From the NCBI RefSeq assembly GCF_003029735.1, contig NZ_KZ686269.1:1488001-1552000 (forward strand): a stretch of DNA of 64,000 nt, read 5' to 3'. The position numbers and the translations under genes are program-made. The stretch is from Pedobacter yulinensis. Its GTDB lineage: Bacteria > Bacteroidota > Bacteroidia > Sphingobacteriales > Sphingobacteriaceae. Below are positions 29,201 through 37,840 of the stretch, piece by piece. The stretch's first letter is position 1, and each line of letters begins with the position of its first letter. Below the pieces are notes generated by a model, which worked only from the letters and a program-made list of their open reading frames with translations, was not told the DNA's origin and did not search any database.

Positions 29201-29698
29201 CATAGCCTGTTTGGTTTCAACGATCCGGATACTCGCGCCGGCCAGTGGCTGGCCGCTTTCATCGATCACTTTACCAGCTATACGCCCGTTAGGCACTGCA
29301 GGCCGGAACGGCGCGGCTGTCTGTAAAAAACGCTGATCCGCCCGTTTTGTGACGATAACGGTTTGTTCTTTTAGTAAATAGTTTAAAGGCTGTTCCCGGA
29401 AAATCTTCGTTAACACACTGCCGAGCTCGGCATCCTCTACCATAATGGTAATGGGCTTTGCAATGTTGAGGATTGTGTTGTTAAACAGGAAGTCAACGCC
29501 CGTTTGTTCACGTATTTTGTCAAATACCTTGTCAATACGGGCATTATTTTCGGATAAAGTCACCTTCTGGGCTTTGACTCCCGCGCTGACCTGTATGATG
29601 ACTATAATCATGATTAAGGCTGTCAGCTTCATTATCAACAGTGTTTTATCAAGCGCGCGCCTTCGCCGCACCAACTTATTAGGGTAAATAGTGTACAT
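26216..29698 (-). CDS. TonB-dependent outer membrane receptor with STN domain
   Basis: A 1160-residue outer membrane protein. After a signal peptide (ITMIIV-type core, VSAGVKAQ) come an STN domain (about 50-110; FDKIREQTGVDFLF), a carboxypeptidase-regulatory beta domain (about 138-215; GKVIDESGQPLAGASI), a plug (about 235-350; LPDKNVGETLKRISGI) and a long beta barrel ending in SLSLTYNF with terminal Phe. The STN domain is the link to FecR signalling. The barrel is not SusC-like and no SusD gene follows, so polysaccharide uptake is less likely than an iron chelate, peptide or other ligand. Confidence 0.92.
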   Translation of the reverse strand: MYTIYPNKLVRRRRALDKTLLIMKLTALIMIIVIIQVSAGVKAQKVTLSENNARIDKVFDKIREQTGVDFLFNNTILNIAKPITIMVEDAELGSVLTKIFREQPLNYLLKEQTVIVTKRADQRFLQTAAPFRPAVPNGRIAGKVIDESGQPLAGASIRIVETKQAMQSSLDGTYSFNVEPGNYTVEVTHVSYQSKRITQVHASPNQLTSLNIVLMQATNALAQVTVTSSMRRESTAALYARQKNEAGLTNGISSEQMAVLPDKNVGETLKRISGISTNDNRRVVIRGIAERYNLAMMDGAILPSTDVQVRDFEFDIIPSNLIDNVVINKTATPDMSFGFGGGLVQISTMAIPDNNFTALSFGGKYINSSTGKDFLAYGRGKNDYLGFDDGTRDHFPKNLFSFAAGQYNPDKPYAVPTPGVTAITPAMIGEQNKRIGGFERLGSRVYTAMPGQNYQLSLGRSYHTGNSRFGFVGSLSYRNEQAIDDISQFKRGEWERLLNVSYDAATGEELMSAHAKQYNFNTTWGALLNAGWNAKNHKISSRNFYSRVFQNQFSRIQGYSADPKPFEEIREYDRPKFIDLLQNRINGEHSFGAFRLDWNVARNKLTNTEQDVIEAWLLPNAADGTQYSIVPNTPTAPGGGVLNRARYVYNETNKIAEGALSYQFKALGQKQVVKTGYQYLDREGAYDWTVLPITSVGGPFANVPVREWGQYLDFKDPLRDIFYYPASFSENGYQGKNVNQGIYGMFDNRFTPWLRLVWGVRAESYKYERLRNGANDRITNEQIVNGEKEKFVDPETGNIVSAFADPVNEEKTWRYLPSFNLTATPVKDLNVRAAYSTSVVRPALIENSRMMRFDPVVGGYRRNEGVLSTVIDHFDLRLEWYPKAGEVLSVGYFHKYFDKPVEIYRTQTDATRRVYLVTQNSEYARVNGWEFDMRKSLGFLNPAWPFMEDVYLSGNVTLQSSEVQAATFNTPGIAKDKNGNSYFYRTKSLQREKRPLFGQVPVVYNAGMQYNGRRLGANVAFNHMGYKTFVTGLTPDLVEYERPRSQLDAQLSYRFLKDRRLQARLNMSNIMNSPYRFYINSEETYQLQDRWKGMGISHINDAGAFDWIDIYEWKPGFSQKYEEGTYENSDDGKTRTRTGDRDTFTRRVGASFSLSLTYNF

Positions 29699-29866
29699 TT
29701 GTTATTGCTTGGTTTCATTGCAACTTGCCGCACATTTTCAGAAGCCGCGGGCATTTTGCTATTCTGATCGTTCAAATTTTCGTCAGGGTATTCCATGCAG
29801 AGGGTCAATCCGGTCGCCACCGGTTTGGCCTTTTTTATGCAGAATCCCAAAGTGCTAGCTGTTTGT

Positions 29867-30976
29867 CTATTTCATCACCGTAACTCTCCTTCCTTCAATT
29901 TTAAAGTGAACTGATCCCGTTTCGGCTAATACTGCCAACACCTGGCTGAGATTCTTAAAACGTGATATTGTGCCGTAATAGCCTTCTTCCCCGCTGGTCG
30001 TATCGTATTTCACATCAATGTTGTACCAGCGGCTCAGCTTCCGCATAACGTTTTCGATACGCTCACCCCGGAAACGGAAATATCCGTTTTTCCAGGCTAC
30101 GGCCTGCTCGGTATCGCCTTCCGTAATTGTTAATCCCGCCCCGGTTAACGCAGCCTGCTGGCCAGGCTTTAAAATTCCTGATGACGCTTTGCCGATGGCA
30201 TCTATTTTAACCTTGCCTTCTAGCAGGGTTGTTTTCAAAACGGGTTCATCAGGATAGGCGTTTATGTTAAAGTGGGTGCCTAAAACCGTTACCACCTGTT
30301 TGTCTGTTTTTACCTTAAACGGCATGGCTGCATTATGTGCCACCTGGAAGTAAGCCTCTCCCTTAAGCTCTACACCGCGTGTTGCGCCGGTAAATCGTGT
30401 GGGGTATCTCAGTGATGAAGAAGCGTTCAGCCATACTTTTGTTCCGTCAGGCAGCACTATCCGATATTGTCCCCCACGAGGGGTTTCGGTAATGTTATAT
30501 TCAACCGGTAAATTTGTACTTTGCCCCACAGTGTAAACCAGTTCACCCTTGCGGGTTTTACTGATACTGATACCTGCCTGTTCTGACAGTGACGCGGCGG
30601 TCGCATTGCTTAATAGGATCTTTTTGCCGTTAGCCAGTGTCAGCGTGGCTGTATTGCTGCCCGGAGCAAGATGTGCAACTTGTTCAGGCTTGTTCTTGTT
30701 TTTGGTAAATACCAGGAGGGATACAGATACACAAAGGATTACCATCGCAGCTACTGCGATAAAACGATACGAGTTTGTCCTTGGTCTCTGTGCCGGCTGT
30801 GGCAGTTTAGCATAGATTTGTTCCCCGATGTCATGGAGTTCTGTATCAGGAGACCGGTCCAAACGTTTTTTAGTTACCCGATTGGATAACTGTTCGAAAA
30901 GTACTTTTTCCTGTGGCGTGATGGTGCCGTTCAGGTATTTTTCAAGTAGTTTTTGTGCCTCCTGCTTATTCATCAT
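29867..30976 (-). CDS. FecR-family anti-sigma factor
   Basis: A 369-residue single-pass membrane protein: a cytoplasmic anti-sigma part (about residues 1-80; LLEKYLNGTITPQEKVLFEQL), a membrane helix (about 90-110; FIAVAAMVILCVSVSLLV) and the periplasmic FecR domain (about 170-260; YRIVLPDGTKVWLNASSSL and GEAYFQVAHN). The C-terminal DUF4974-like segment ends RFKNLSQVLAVLAETG. It keeps the adjacent sigma factor inactive until the STN domain of the receptor signals. The start may be either of two adjacent ATGs (30976, 30973). Confidence 0.93.
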   Translation of the reverse strand: MMNKQEAQKLLEKYLNGTITPQEKVLFEQLSNRVTKKRLDRSPDTELHDIGEQIYAKLPQPAQRPRTNSYRFIAVAAMVILCVSVSLLVFTKNKNKPEQVAHLAPGSNTATLTLANGKKILLSNATAASLSEQAGISISKTRKGELVYTVGQSTNLPVEYNITETPRGGQYRIVLPDGTKVWLNASSSLRYPTRFTGATRGVELKGEAYFQVAHNAAMPFKVKTDKQVVTVLGTHFNINAYPDEPVLKTTLLEGKVKIDAIGKASSGILKPGQQAALTGAGLTITEGDTEQAVAWKNGYFRFRGERIENVMRKLSRWYNIDVKYDTTSGEEGYYGTISRFKNLSQVLAVLAETGSVHFKIEGRRVTVMK

Positions 30977-31049
30977 GTAAACGGTTTTAATAGCCGTTTA
31001 TATGAAGAGCCTTTTCAGGGAATAATGTCAACAAGAAATTTAAATTATT

Positions 31050-31628
31050 TTAAATCTTGCAGAAGAACAGCAATAACGAAAGCAATGGGGACAGCTTTGT
31101 TCGGAGGGAATTCATAGCGCGGTTCAGCATGGTACGTGAACTGTGTTCAGTGATGCCCAATTCTTCGGCAATGGATTGGTGGGAAAGCTCTTCGTACTTA
31201 GTTTTGATATAAACCGCGCGCATGGTCGCAGGCATGTTCTCCACCGCCCGGTCAATGATGCTGCACAGCTCTCGTAAATTGAAGGCATCATCAGTATTGC
31301 AGGCATCTCTGTCAAAACAGGCAGCCAGTTCAGCGGCATAGACATCGGCGCGGTTGGTTTTATGAATGGCCTTCAGTGCCTGGTTCCGAACAGCAATCAA
31401 AAGATAGCTCTTTAAGTTGGCAATATTCAGATCTGCACTACGGTTCCAAAGGGTGGTAAATATATCCTGCACCACATCAGCCGCCTCTTCCTTATCCTTT
31501 AATATAATCTGAGCATATACAAAAAGGGAACGCCAATGCCTGTCATAAATTTCAGTAAATGCAGCATGATCTTGCGTTGCAAGATATGCAACGAGCTCCA
31601 TATCGGCCATTTTACCATACTGTGACAT
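31050..31628 (-). CDS. ECF sigma-70 factor
   Basis: A 192-residue extracytoplasmic-function sigma factor. Region 2 is seen in FTEIYDRHWRSLFVYAQ and AADVVQDIFTTLWNR, and region 4 in MPATMRAVYIKTKYEELSHQ with the HTH SIAEELGITEHSSRTMLNR. The C-terminal tail is unusually hydrophobic (LLSLLLFFCKI), as in many Bacteroidota FecI-type factors. First gene of the sigma/FecR/receptor/lipoprotein set, which it very probably activates. Confidence 0.93.
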   Translation of the reverse strand: MSQYGKMADMELVAYLATQDHAAFTEIYDRHWRSLFVYAQIILKDKEEAADVVQDIFTTLWNRSADLNIANLKSYLLIAVRNQALKAIHKTNRADVYAAELAACFDRDACNTDDAFNLRELCSIIDRAVENMPATMRAVYIKTKYEELSHQSIAEELGITEHSSRTMLNRAMNSLRTKLSPLLSLLLFFCKI

Positions 31629-31842
31629 CCGCGCTAAGCTAAAGTCTCAGTGTCGCCTGCGCATAACCAAAATGTTAAATCATGTCAACGAAAGAAGGCA
31701 GACCGGCAACCTGTTCAACGGCATTCAGCATACCAGGCAAGGGCTGTTTTGCAGATAACGGTAAACTGTAGCATACTACGCCATGTCGTTGACAACTTTT
31801 AGCTGGCATCGGCGTTATTAAGAAAACAGTTTCGGAAACTTC

Positions 31843-32058
31843 ATGAGCAGCAATCCTTTTAGAAAGATAGCCGATAATGCTAAGAAAACGTCTAAAAAAT
31901 GGGTAAATATAAAAGCAGAATCAACACTCGATACGGTGGTCTGTCCGCGCTGTGGCGCACCCCGGCCGGTGAATACCAACGTTAGCAGCTGCGATTATTG
32001 CCACTACAAGTTCATGAACGTTGAGGTCCTGGTAAAGCGTAATCCCGGCAGTGTATGA
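31843..32058 (+). CDS. Small zinc-ribbon protein (SPFH operon gene 1)
   Basis: A 71-residue basic protein with a four-cysteine zinc ribbon CPRCGAPRPVNTNVSSCDYC at about residues 34-53. The N-terminal half is lysine-rich and unstructured by eye. Its last four bases overlap the start of the next gene (ATGA), so translation is coupled. Short zinc ribbons with SPFH partners occur in the YdjG/YdjI-type loci of Firmicutes, which gives the closest known context; the resemblance is in architecture only. Confidence 0.75.
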   Translation: MSSNPFRKIADNAKKTSKKWVNIKAESTLDTVVCPRCGAPRPVNTNVSSCDYCHYKFMNVEVLVKRNPGSV

Positions 32059-32771
32059 GGGAGCAGCTGATTGCCCGCTGGAATGTATTTCTTGGTAAAA
32101 TGCGTGCCCGCTTTACCGAATCGTTAACCTACGGCGAGCAAGCCGTGCTGGATGCGCTCGATGAAAACGGCTACGATTACTATGGCGCTTACCGGGTATT
32201 GCAGGCCGTACGCGCGCAGATATATAACGATCTGGTACAGAAAGTAAGCGAAACCTGGCAGCAACAGGTAGAACCGCAGATGCGTGCAGATGGCGATTAC
32301 TGGCCCGCGGAATCTCAGAAGGGCCATGAACTGAGCGAATGGATGGACAGACAGATCGATCTGTGGGTATTCCGGACCGAGGGCCAGCTTTCCAAAAAAT
32401 ATTACGCCCATGCTATACAGCTCGTCGACCGCAACTTTTTTTGCACCCAGTGTAATTCACCCGTCCGGATACAAAGAGACTTTTTTATGGCACAGTATGT
32501 TAGCTGCGCGTACTGCAACGCGATAAATACCTTCGAACCTGAAACCAAGTATCAGACGATAGGCTGGAATGTAGTGCACAACATTGCTGCCTTTAACGCA
32601 TTTGATGAGTACAGGAATATGCAAGCCGCACGCAGTGCAGGAGGTCCCGGATATGTACAAGCAATGCGCAGTTATTACGAAAAATACTTTGACGAGCGTA
32701 TAAAACTGTTACCCCACACGGCGGCCACCCGGCAGCGCGACCTGGAGGCCGAAATCAGAAAGCACATCTAA
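32055..32771 (+). CDS. Zinc-ribbon protein of unknown function (SPFH operon gene 2)
   Basis: A 238-residue protein, helical in its first 125 residues (RVLQAVRAQIYNDLVQKVSE, WMDRQIDLWVFRTEGQLSKKY), then a zinc ribbon with CTQCNSPVRIQ and VSCAYCNAIN (about residues 134-155), and a helical C-terminus. No signal peptide or membrane helix. I know no family name for it. Being second of four tightly packed genes, it probably works with the SPFH protein. Confidence 0.72.
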   Translation: MREQLIARWNVFLGKMRARFTESLTYGEQAVLDALDENGYDYYGAYRVLQAVRAQIYNDLVQKVSETWQQQVEPQMRADGDYWPAESQKGHELSEWMDRQIDLWVFRTEGQLSKKYYAHAIQLVDRNFFCTQCNSPVRIQRDFFMAQYVSCAYCNAINTFEPETKYQTIGWNVVHNIAAFNAFDEYRNMQAARSAGGPGYVQAMRSYYEKYFDERIKLLPHTAATRQRDLEAEIRKHI

Positions 32772-32789
32772 ACCAAAAACATATATTTT

Positions 32790-33353
32790 ATGGAAACGAT
32801 TAACGGAGTGACATTTGAAGAATATGCTGCAGCCTGTGGCAACCTGACCCAGGGTATGCCAGAAGAAAAGATTATGGAGATACTGCAGCTTGAGAAGCCG
32901 GTTTGGGATGAAACAGTGGAGAAATGGAACAACCGCCTGGGCGAGCTTATGACGGAAGATATGGCCTATGCCACCCGCTATGGCGAATTGTTTGCCAACC
33001 CGGCTGCCGGACGTTTTGCGGGGTCAACTGGCGGGGCAGCATCAAAAGAAGACATATTGCAACTGGCGCCAGATTATGAAACCTATCAAAAAATACTCTG
33101 GCATCAATCTGTTGCGGCAGAACATGGAGTGGACCCGGTTACAGTGCTTGAAAGCTATGGTATAAACCTGGGAAAGTGGGGTACCCTTAACGTACACTAT
33201 ATGAACTATCAGCGCGACCTGTTAGACCATACCGCCGCTGACTATGCGCAGAATTACCAATACTTTACAAGCTTGCAGGATAAATGGCGCAACCATTTTC
33301 AAGAGCTTTACAGCAGCAGCAAGAGCAGTCTTTCGGATGATATAAATTTTTAA
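32790..33353 (+). CDS. Acidic helical protein of unknown function (SPFH operon gene 3)
   Basis: A 187-residue acidic, soluble protein, helical by eye, beginning METINGVTFEEYAAACGNL. It contains a WHQSVAAEHGVDPVTVLESYG segment near residue 108 and a serine-rich tail (SSSKSSLSDD). No known motif, signal or membrane segment. It lies 18 bases after gene 2 and 4 bases before gene 4. Confidence 0.7.
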   Translation: METINGVTFEEYAAACGNLTQGMPEEKIMEILQLEKPVWDETVEKWNNRLGELMTEDMAYATRYGELFANPAAGRFAGSTGGAASKEDILQLAPDYETYQKILWHQSVAAEHGVDPVTVLESYGINLGKWGTLNVHYMNYQRDLLDHTAADYAQNYQYFTSLQDKWRNHFQELYSSSKSSLSDDINF

Positions 33354-33357
33354 AAAT

Positions 33358-34329
33358 ATGGGTTTGATCAACGCAGCCAAAAACCAATTCCGCTCAGTAT
33401 TGCAGTGGGACGGTCCGCAGGAGTGGGAGATTTTTCGCCGGTACGAGAAGCGTAACGATGAGATCAAGAACCTGTCGAAATTGGTATTGCAACCCGGGCA
33501 GGGCTGTATATTTACTTATGAGGGCACTGTAAAAAGCATTTTTTCCGAGCCAGGTATTTACGACATAGAAACTGACAACCGTCCGTTTATCACGACGCTT
33601 AAAAAGCTTGTAAACTATTTTGAGAGCGATCATAAAACTGGGCTCTGGTTTTACCGCACGGCTGAGATCGTTAACATTCGCTGGGGTACCCGCCTGCCCA
33701 TCACCTATAATGATCCGGTTTATGGCTTTCCTGTTAATTTACGGGCGTATGGTAATTTTTCGATGGCCATAACCGATCCGGAGGGATTCTTTACACGGGT
33801 CGTAGCAGGTACCGCCCGGTATTATGCTTATGATCTGCAGGAGCTGCTGCTGTCGCGCATCTCTCAGCCCATTGGAAGTTTTCTAGCCAACGCCCGTTTC
33901 ACCTACGCCGATGTTGATGCTAACCTGGAGCACATAGCCCGCGAAGCAGCCATTAAAACCGCCCCCGAATTTCAACACTTTGGCTTTAAGCTACTCGATT
34001 TCCGTATCGAAGGCTCATCGTTTGACGAAGAAACCAACAGGCGCATTGCCAGCATATCAGATATCCAGGCGGATGTAAAGTCGGCACAATTGGCAGGTGT
34101 ATCATTTGATGAACTGCAAAAGATGATCGCCATGCGCGAGGCGGCCCGCAACCCAAGCGGTGCCGGCGCAGGAATGATCATGGCGCTGAATCTGAATGCT
34201 GCCGCGCAGCCTGTACAGCAAAGCTCCATTAAAATTAAGCTGAAAGAACTGAAAGAATTGCACGAGGAAGGCTTACTGGACGATGAGGAGTTTAAATCCA
34301 AGAAAGAAGAGCTGTTGAAACAACTTTGA
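33358..34329 (+). CDS. SPFH/band-7 protein with C-terminal SHOCT domain
   Basis: A 323-residue protein of the YdjI-like SPFH family: FSEPGIYDIETDNRPF, RLPITYNDPVYGFPVNLRAY and TDPEGFFTRVV fit the SPFH beta core (about residues 45-200). A linker leads to a C-terminal SHOCT motif (LKELKELHEEGLLDDEEF, about 295-320), an oligomerisation/recruitment tag. No N-terminal membrane helix, so it would act as a soluble or membrane-associated scaffold. It closes the four-gene operon. Family assignment is good; role inferred. Confidence 0.85.
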   Translation: MGLINAAKNQFRSVLQWDGPQEWEIFRRYEKRNDEIKNLSKLVLQPGQGCIFTYEGTVKSIFSEPGIYDIETDNRPFITTLKKLVNYFESDHKTGLWFYRTAEIVNIRWGTRLPITYNDPVYGFPVNLRAYGNFSMAITDPEGFFTRVVAGTARYYAYDLQELLLSRISQPIGSFLANARFTYADVDANLEHIAREAAIKTAPEFQHFGFKLLDFRIEGSSFDEETNRRIASISDIQADVKSAQLAGVSFDELQKMIAMREAARNPSGAGAGMIMALNLNAAAQPVQQSSIKIKLKELKELHEEGLLDDEEFKSKKEELLKQL

Positions 34330-34474
34330 ACCCGGTATCTATCCTGACTGGAGGGGAATGGTAAGGCCGGATGGCCAAATTCTTTTTGCGAAAGAAACCT
34401 ATTTACGAGTATGCACAGCGAAACCTGCCGGCGGTATGGATAGATATGGCGAGGTACTGGCGTTTTTTGGTCAA

Positions 34475-34612
34475 TCAGTTAAATTTTATCCAGGGTGCGT
34501 TCGTCTGAAACTGCAGCTCTTGGCGGGTTGTAACATATCCCATTTCCAACTGGATGTAGCCTTGTTTAATGCGCCACTCATTGTTCCTGTAGCCGGACCA
34601 GCAAATGAGCTG
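34475..34612 (-). other. Possible C-terminal gene remnant
   Basis: A minus-strand frame of about 45 codons reads like protein (WSGYRNNEWRIKQGYIQLEM, ending FQTNAPWIKFN then stop at 34475) in the gap between the SPFH operon and the serine hydrolase. It has no start codon of its own and no recognised family. Could be chance. Confidence 0.25.
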
Positions 34613-34617
34613 TAAAC

Positions 34618-36270
34618 TTATTGCACAACCGCCGGTAAAATATAGTCCTGCATCATTTTATCAACCTGCAGGTGAGCGTATCCTTCGTTATAGGCGCTTG
34701 CCGTGACTACAATTACCAGCGGCTGATCCTTAAATACAAATATCTTGTTGCCACCGTTGCCGGTACAATACCATGCCTCATAAGGTCTACCCTTAACCAT
34801 GTAGGTTTTGTTCCACAACAGATAGCCGTAATAACCGGGACCGGCAACATCTTCAGGCAAGATCATGTGTTTTGTAAATGATCTTTCGACCCATGCTTGC
34901 GGAAGGATTTGCCTGCCATGCCATTGACCGTTGTTCTTATACAACTGTCCAAACTTTGCGAAATCCACAGCGCGCAATCTTATCCCACCAGCTGTATTAG
35001 CCACATGTTGAGGCGTATACTGCCATTTATAATTACGAATATTCAAGGGTTTAAACAATTTGTTATCCGCGTAACGTTCCAATCCACCAGGCACCTTTTT
35101 GTCCAGGATATCGCCCAATACGACGACGCCAGCGGTAAAATAATTCCATTGGGTGTAAGGCTTTCTGGTGCTGTCTGTTTTTAAGTCGAGGGCGAACTTC
35201 ACCCAGTTCTCCATAGGGTACATATTGTTTTCGTTACCGGGCGAATCATCGTCGTTGTCATTGGCGACAAAGATGGAACTCATGGTAAGCAGGCTTTTTA
35301 GGGTAATACTATCCTTGCGTGGAGAATAATTTTGATAAGTCTTCAAGTCATAAAAGTCTTTCAGTACCTGTTGTTCCGATTTAATATATCCATCATCAAT
35401 AGCGATACCCATAATAGCCGAAGCAAACGTTTTCCCCACCGAGCGCGGATCGTGAAGGCTGTCGCGTCCGCTGCCATTAAAGTACTCCTCAATCATCAGC
35501 CTGCCGTTTTTGACCACGACAATCCCGTTGACATTTTTGAATTTATTTTGCAGGATTTTCTCGTTTAGATCAGCTATTAATTGTTTATCAAAGCTTTCTG
35601 CTGATAGTGCCCAGCCGCTGTTGGGTTTAATGACTTGTACAGCTTTATCCTTAACATCAATAACCGGTACGACAACTTGGATCTCTCCTTGTGCTATCAG
35701 CTGGCCCACCTTAACCGCGGGAAGGGCAACGTATGGCCGCAACTCTATTTTCAGCGTATGATGACCAGTTGTGAGCACATCTTCTCCGCCACGCAACATA
35801 AACCGGCTAAACATATACCGCGACCACATATCTTCACGCAGGGTACTCAGTAATTTTACCGTAAGAACTGTTCGGGAGTTTTTATTTCGCGCGTAACCGG
35901 CGCCTTTATGCAAATTTTCCTGATATATCTTTTTGCCATCCACATAAAAAGTAAACTGGTAGTTGCCTTGGTTTAATTGTTCAATGGTTTGCTGTGGCGC
36001 CATTTGGTGCTGCAGATTGGTTAACGAATTAGGCATAAAAGCACGCATGCTTAAGTTCGCACTTGGCGTCAGAATGATCTCGCTTAAAAAGTCTGCAGAA
36101 GTGGACTTGTCCATTGGGATTGTATCTTTCATGAAGACGATCCGCCCCATGTTGGTTTTGTGCAGCGGGAATCTGATGGAGTCGGCGCTTACAATGTCTG
36201 CTACCTGTGCGGACGCAAGGTTACAGGCAGTTAGGAGAAAAAGCACAAACAGTGGTCTGATTAATTTCAT
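34618..36270 (-). CDS. Serine hydrolase (class C beta-lactamase fold) with N-terminal extension
   Basis: A 550-residue exported protein. After a signal peptide (LFLLTACNLASAQ, which could also be read as a lipobox LTAC) comes a beta-rich region to about residue 225 with no recognised domain, then a beta-lactamase-family domain: nucleophile serine in SVGKTFASAIMG (S-x-x-K) and a GNGGNKIFV segment where the third motif lies. The second motif (usually YxN) is not clear; the nearest is QWNYFTAG. Probably a periplasmic esterase or peptidase. It is near a second serine hydrolase gene on the same strand. Confidence 0.85.
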   Translation of the reverse strand: MKLIRPLFVLFLLTACNLASAQVADIVSADSIRFPLHKTNMGRIVFMKDTIPMDKSTSADFLSEIILTPSANLSMRAFMPNSLTNLQHQMAPQQTIEQLNQGNYQFTFYVDGKKIYQENLHKGAGYARNKNSRTVLTVKLLSTLREDMWSRYMFSRFMLRGGEDVLTTGHHTLKIELRPYVALPAVKVGQLIAQGEIQVVVPVIDVKDKAVQVIKPNSGWALSAESFDKQLIADLNEKILQNKFKNVNGIVVVKNGRLMIEEYFNGSGRDSLHDPRSVGKTFASAIMGIAIDDGYIKSEQQVLKDFYDLKTYQNYSPRKDSITLKSLLTMSSIFVANDNDDDSPGNENNMYPMENWVKFALDLKTDSTRKPYTQWNYFTAGVVVLGDILDKKVPGGLERYADNKLFKPLNIRNYKWQYTPQHVANTAGGIRLRAVDFAKFGQLYKNNGQWHGRQILPQAWVERSFTKHMILPEDVAGPGYYGYLLWNKTYMVKGRPYEAWYCTGNGGNKIFVFKDQPLVIVVTASAYNEGYAHLQVDKMMQDYILPAVVQ

Positions 36271-36508
36271 ACATCGGTTATATTTTCAAAAACACTTTAT
36301 TAACAGCTCGAATAGCGCCTCAGCCCATCAGCAAACGGTAAGACTAACTATAAAACGATTACGGAGAAGTCATTAACAAACTGTCGTTGCGCGTTCCTGA
36401 ACAGCGATTTCGACGATCGCTGTCGGATTGGTCAAATGACATAAACCTTGTTATCCGCGCAGCAGGCGAATGCAGCACCTATCTTCTAATTTTGACAGAT
36501 GCCCCTTG

Positions 36509-37840
36509 TCATTTCACTTTTTTACAGGTCATCTTTTGATCGCCATTCATAAACGAAAGTGAAATGACATTCCCTGCGCCATCTCTTTCAAAGGTTACCG
36601 TTCTCTTATCCCTTCCGTTATCCAGCAAAAAGAGGTCCTTTTGCTGTGCATACATTTCCTGAGTTGTTCCGGTAGTGGCCATTAGCCGATGATTGTCTGC
36701 CCGGACTTCAATAAGCTCACCTGGTCTCAGTTCGTATTTTCCGGCGTAGCTGTTTAATGTGGCGTCATCAAGCTGAATTTTATTTTGAGCCGGGAACTGA
36801 TAAGGCTGATTAAATAAAATAGATATAAGCTTAAATGTAATGCTATGCAGGTCCAAGTCCTCTGCATTGCTAAGCATTATTATACAAACGTCATCTTCAG
36901 GCAGGCGGGCGAACTCTGCTTTAAAACCCCAGATATCACCACTATGGGAGACCATTTTTTTATTAGTGGCCTGCTCCGCGATCCAACCGTAACCGTAATT
37001 CAGCATGACCGGCGTATAAGCTTCTTTTAACAACTTATGAGAAACCAGCGAGCCTGATTGTAGCGCCTTATGAAACTTGTACAAATCGCCTACCGTTGAA
37101 TAGATAGCACCGGCTGCTTTTGGCGCGTCGTAATTGATAAGCTTTGCCGGTTCTGCGTCGTCATTTTCCGGAAAAACCCAGTATCCGGTTGCTTTGTAGG
37201 GACTATTCAACGCTGCAAAGTCAAAGGCACTTTGCCGCATGCCGGCCGGTTTGAAAATATATTTTCTGATCGCATCATAATAACTCATTTGTGTTACCTT
37301 CTGTATAATGTATCCCAGCATAATATAGCCCGAGTTGCTGTACCGCCAGTCAGTACCCGGGCTAAAGTCGGGCGTCCGGGATTTTACCTTCTCTATAAAG
37401 GTCTCTTCTTCGGTTGCTTGTCTGAACTTTTTGGTGGTGTCAGCATCATGGTCTGATATACCGGAGGTATGGCTGAGCAGATGCCTGACGGTAATACTAT
37501 CGCCTTTGGGAAAATTGGGGTAGAACTTACTGATTCGATCTGTCAGTTGAAGCTTGTTCATTTCCACTAGCTTCAAGGTGAGCGTTGAAGTGAAAGGCTT
37601 GGTTACCGAAGCGATCTGATAAATTGTCTGCGGGCCGTTCGGGACCTTGCTTTTGATATTCTGATAACCGAAGCCCTTTTCCAGTAAGACCTTTCCCTTT
37701 TGCGTAATGAAGACCGTTCCATTAAACTTCCTCAATTTGTAATAAGTGTTCATCAAGTGTTCCAGTTTCTTTGATGTACTTTGAGCATCTACCGACAGAG
37801 AAAAAAATATCAAAGCTGATAGGAAGTATGGTTTTTTCAT
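36509..37840 (-). CDS. Serine hydrolase (beta-lactamase/DD-peptidase family)
   Basis: A 443-residue secreted enzyme with signal peptide MKKPYFLSALIFFSLSVDAQ. All three motifs are present: SVTKPFTS (S-x-x-K, about residue 80), YSNSGYIMLG (Y-x-N, about 175) and HSGDIWGFKAEF (H-x-G, about 295), followed by a C-terminal beta domain (about 345-443). The substrate is not predictable; relatives include D-amino-acid peptidases and esterases. ATG 37840 starts the signal peptide; the frame extends to 37873. Confidence 0.88.
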   Translation of the reverse strand: MKKPYFLSALIFFSLSVDAQSTSKKLEHLMNTYYKLRKFNGTVFITQKGKVLLEKGFGYQNIKSKVPNGPQTIYQIASVTKPFTSTLTLKLVEMNKLQLTDRISKFYPNFPKGDSITVRHLLSHTSGISDHDADTTKKFRQATEEETFIEKVKSRTPDFSPGTDWRYSNSGYIMLGYIIQKVTQMSYYDAIRKYIFKPAGMRQSAFDFAALNSPYKATGYWVFPENDDAEPAKLINYDAPKAAGAIYSTVGDLYKFHKALQSGSLVSHKLLKEAYTPVMLNYGYGWIAEQATNKKMVSHSGDIWGFKAEFARLPEDDVCIIMLSNAEDLDLHSITFKLISILFNQPYQFPAQNKIQLDDATLNSYAGKYELRPGELIEVRADNHRLMATTGTTQEMYAQQKDLFLLDNGRDKRTVTFERDGAGNVISLSFMNGDQKMTCKKVK

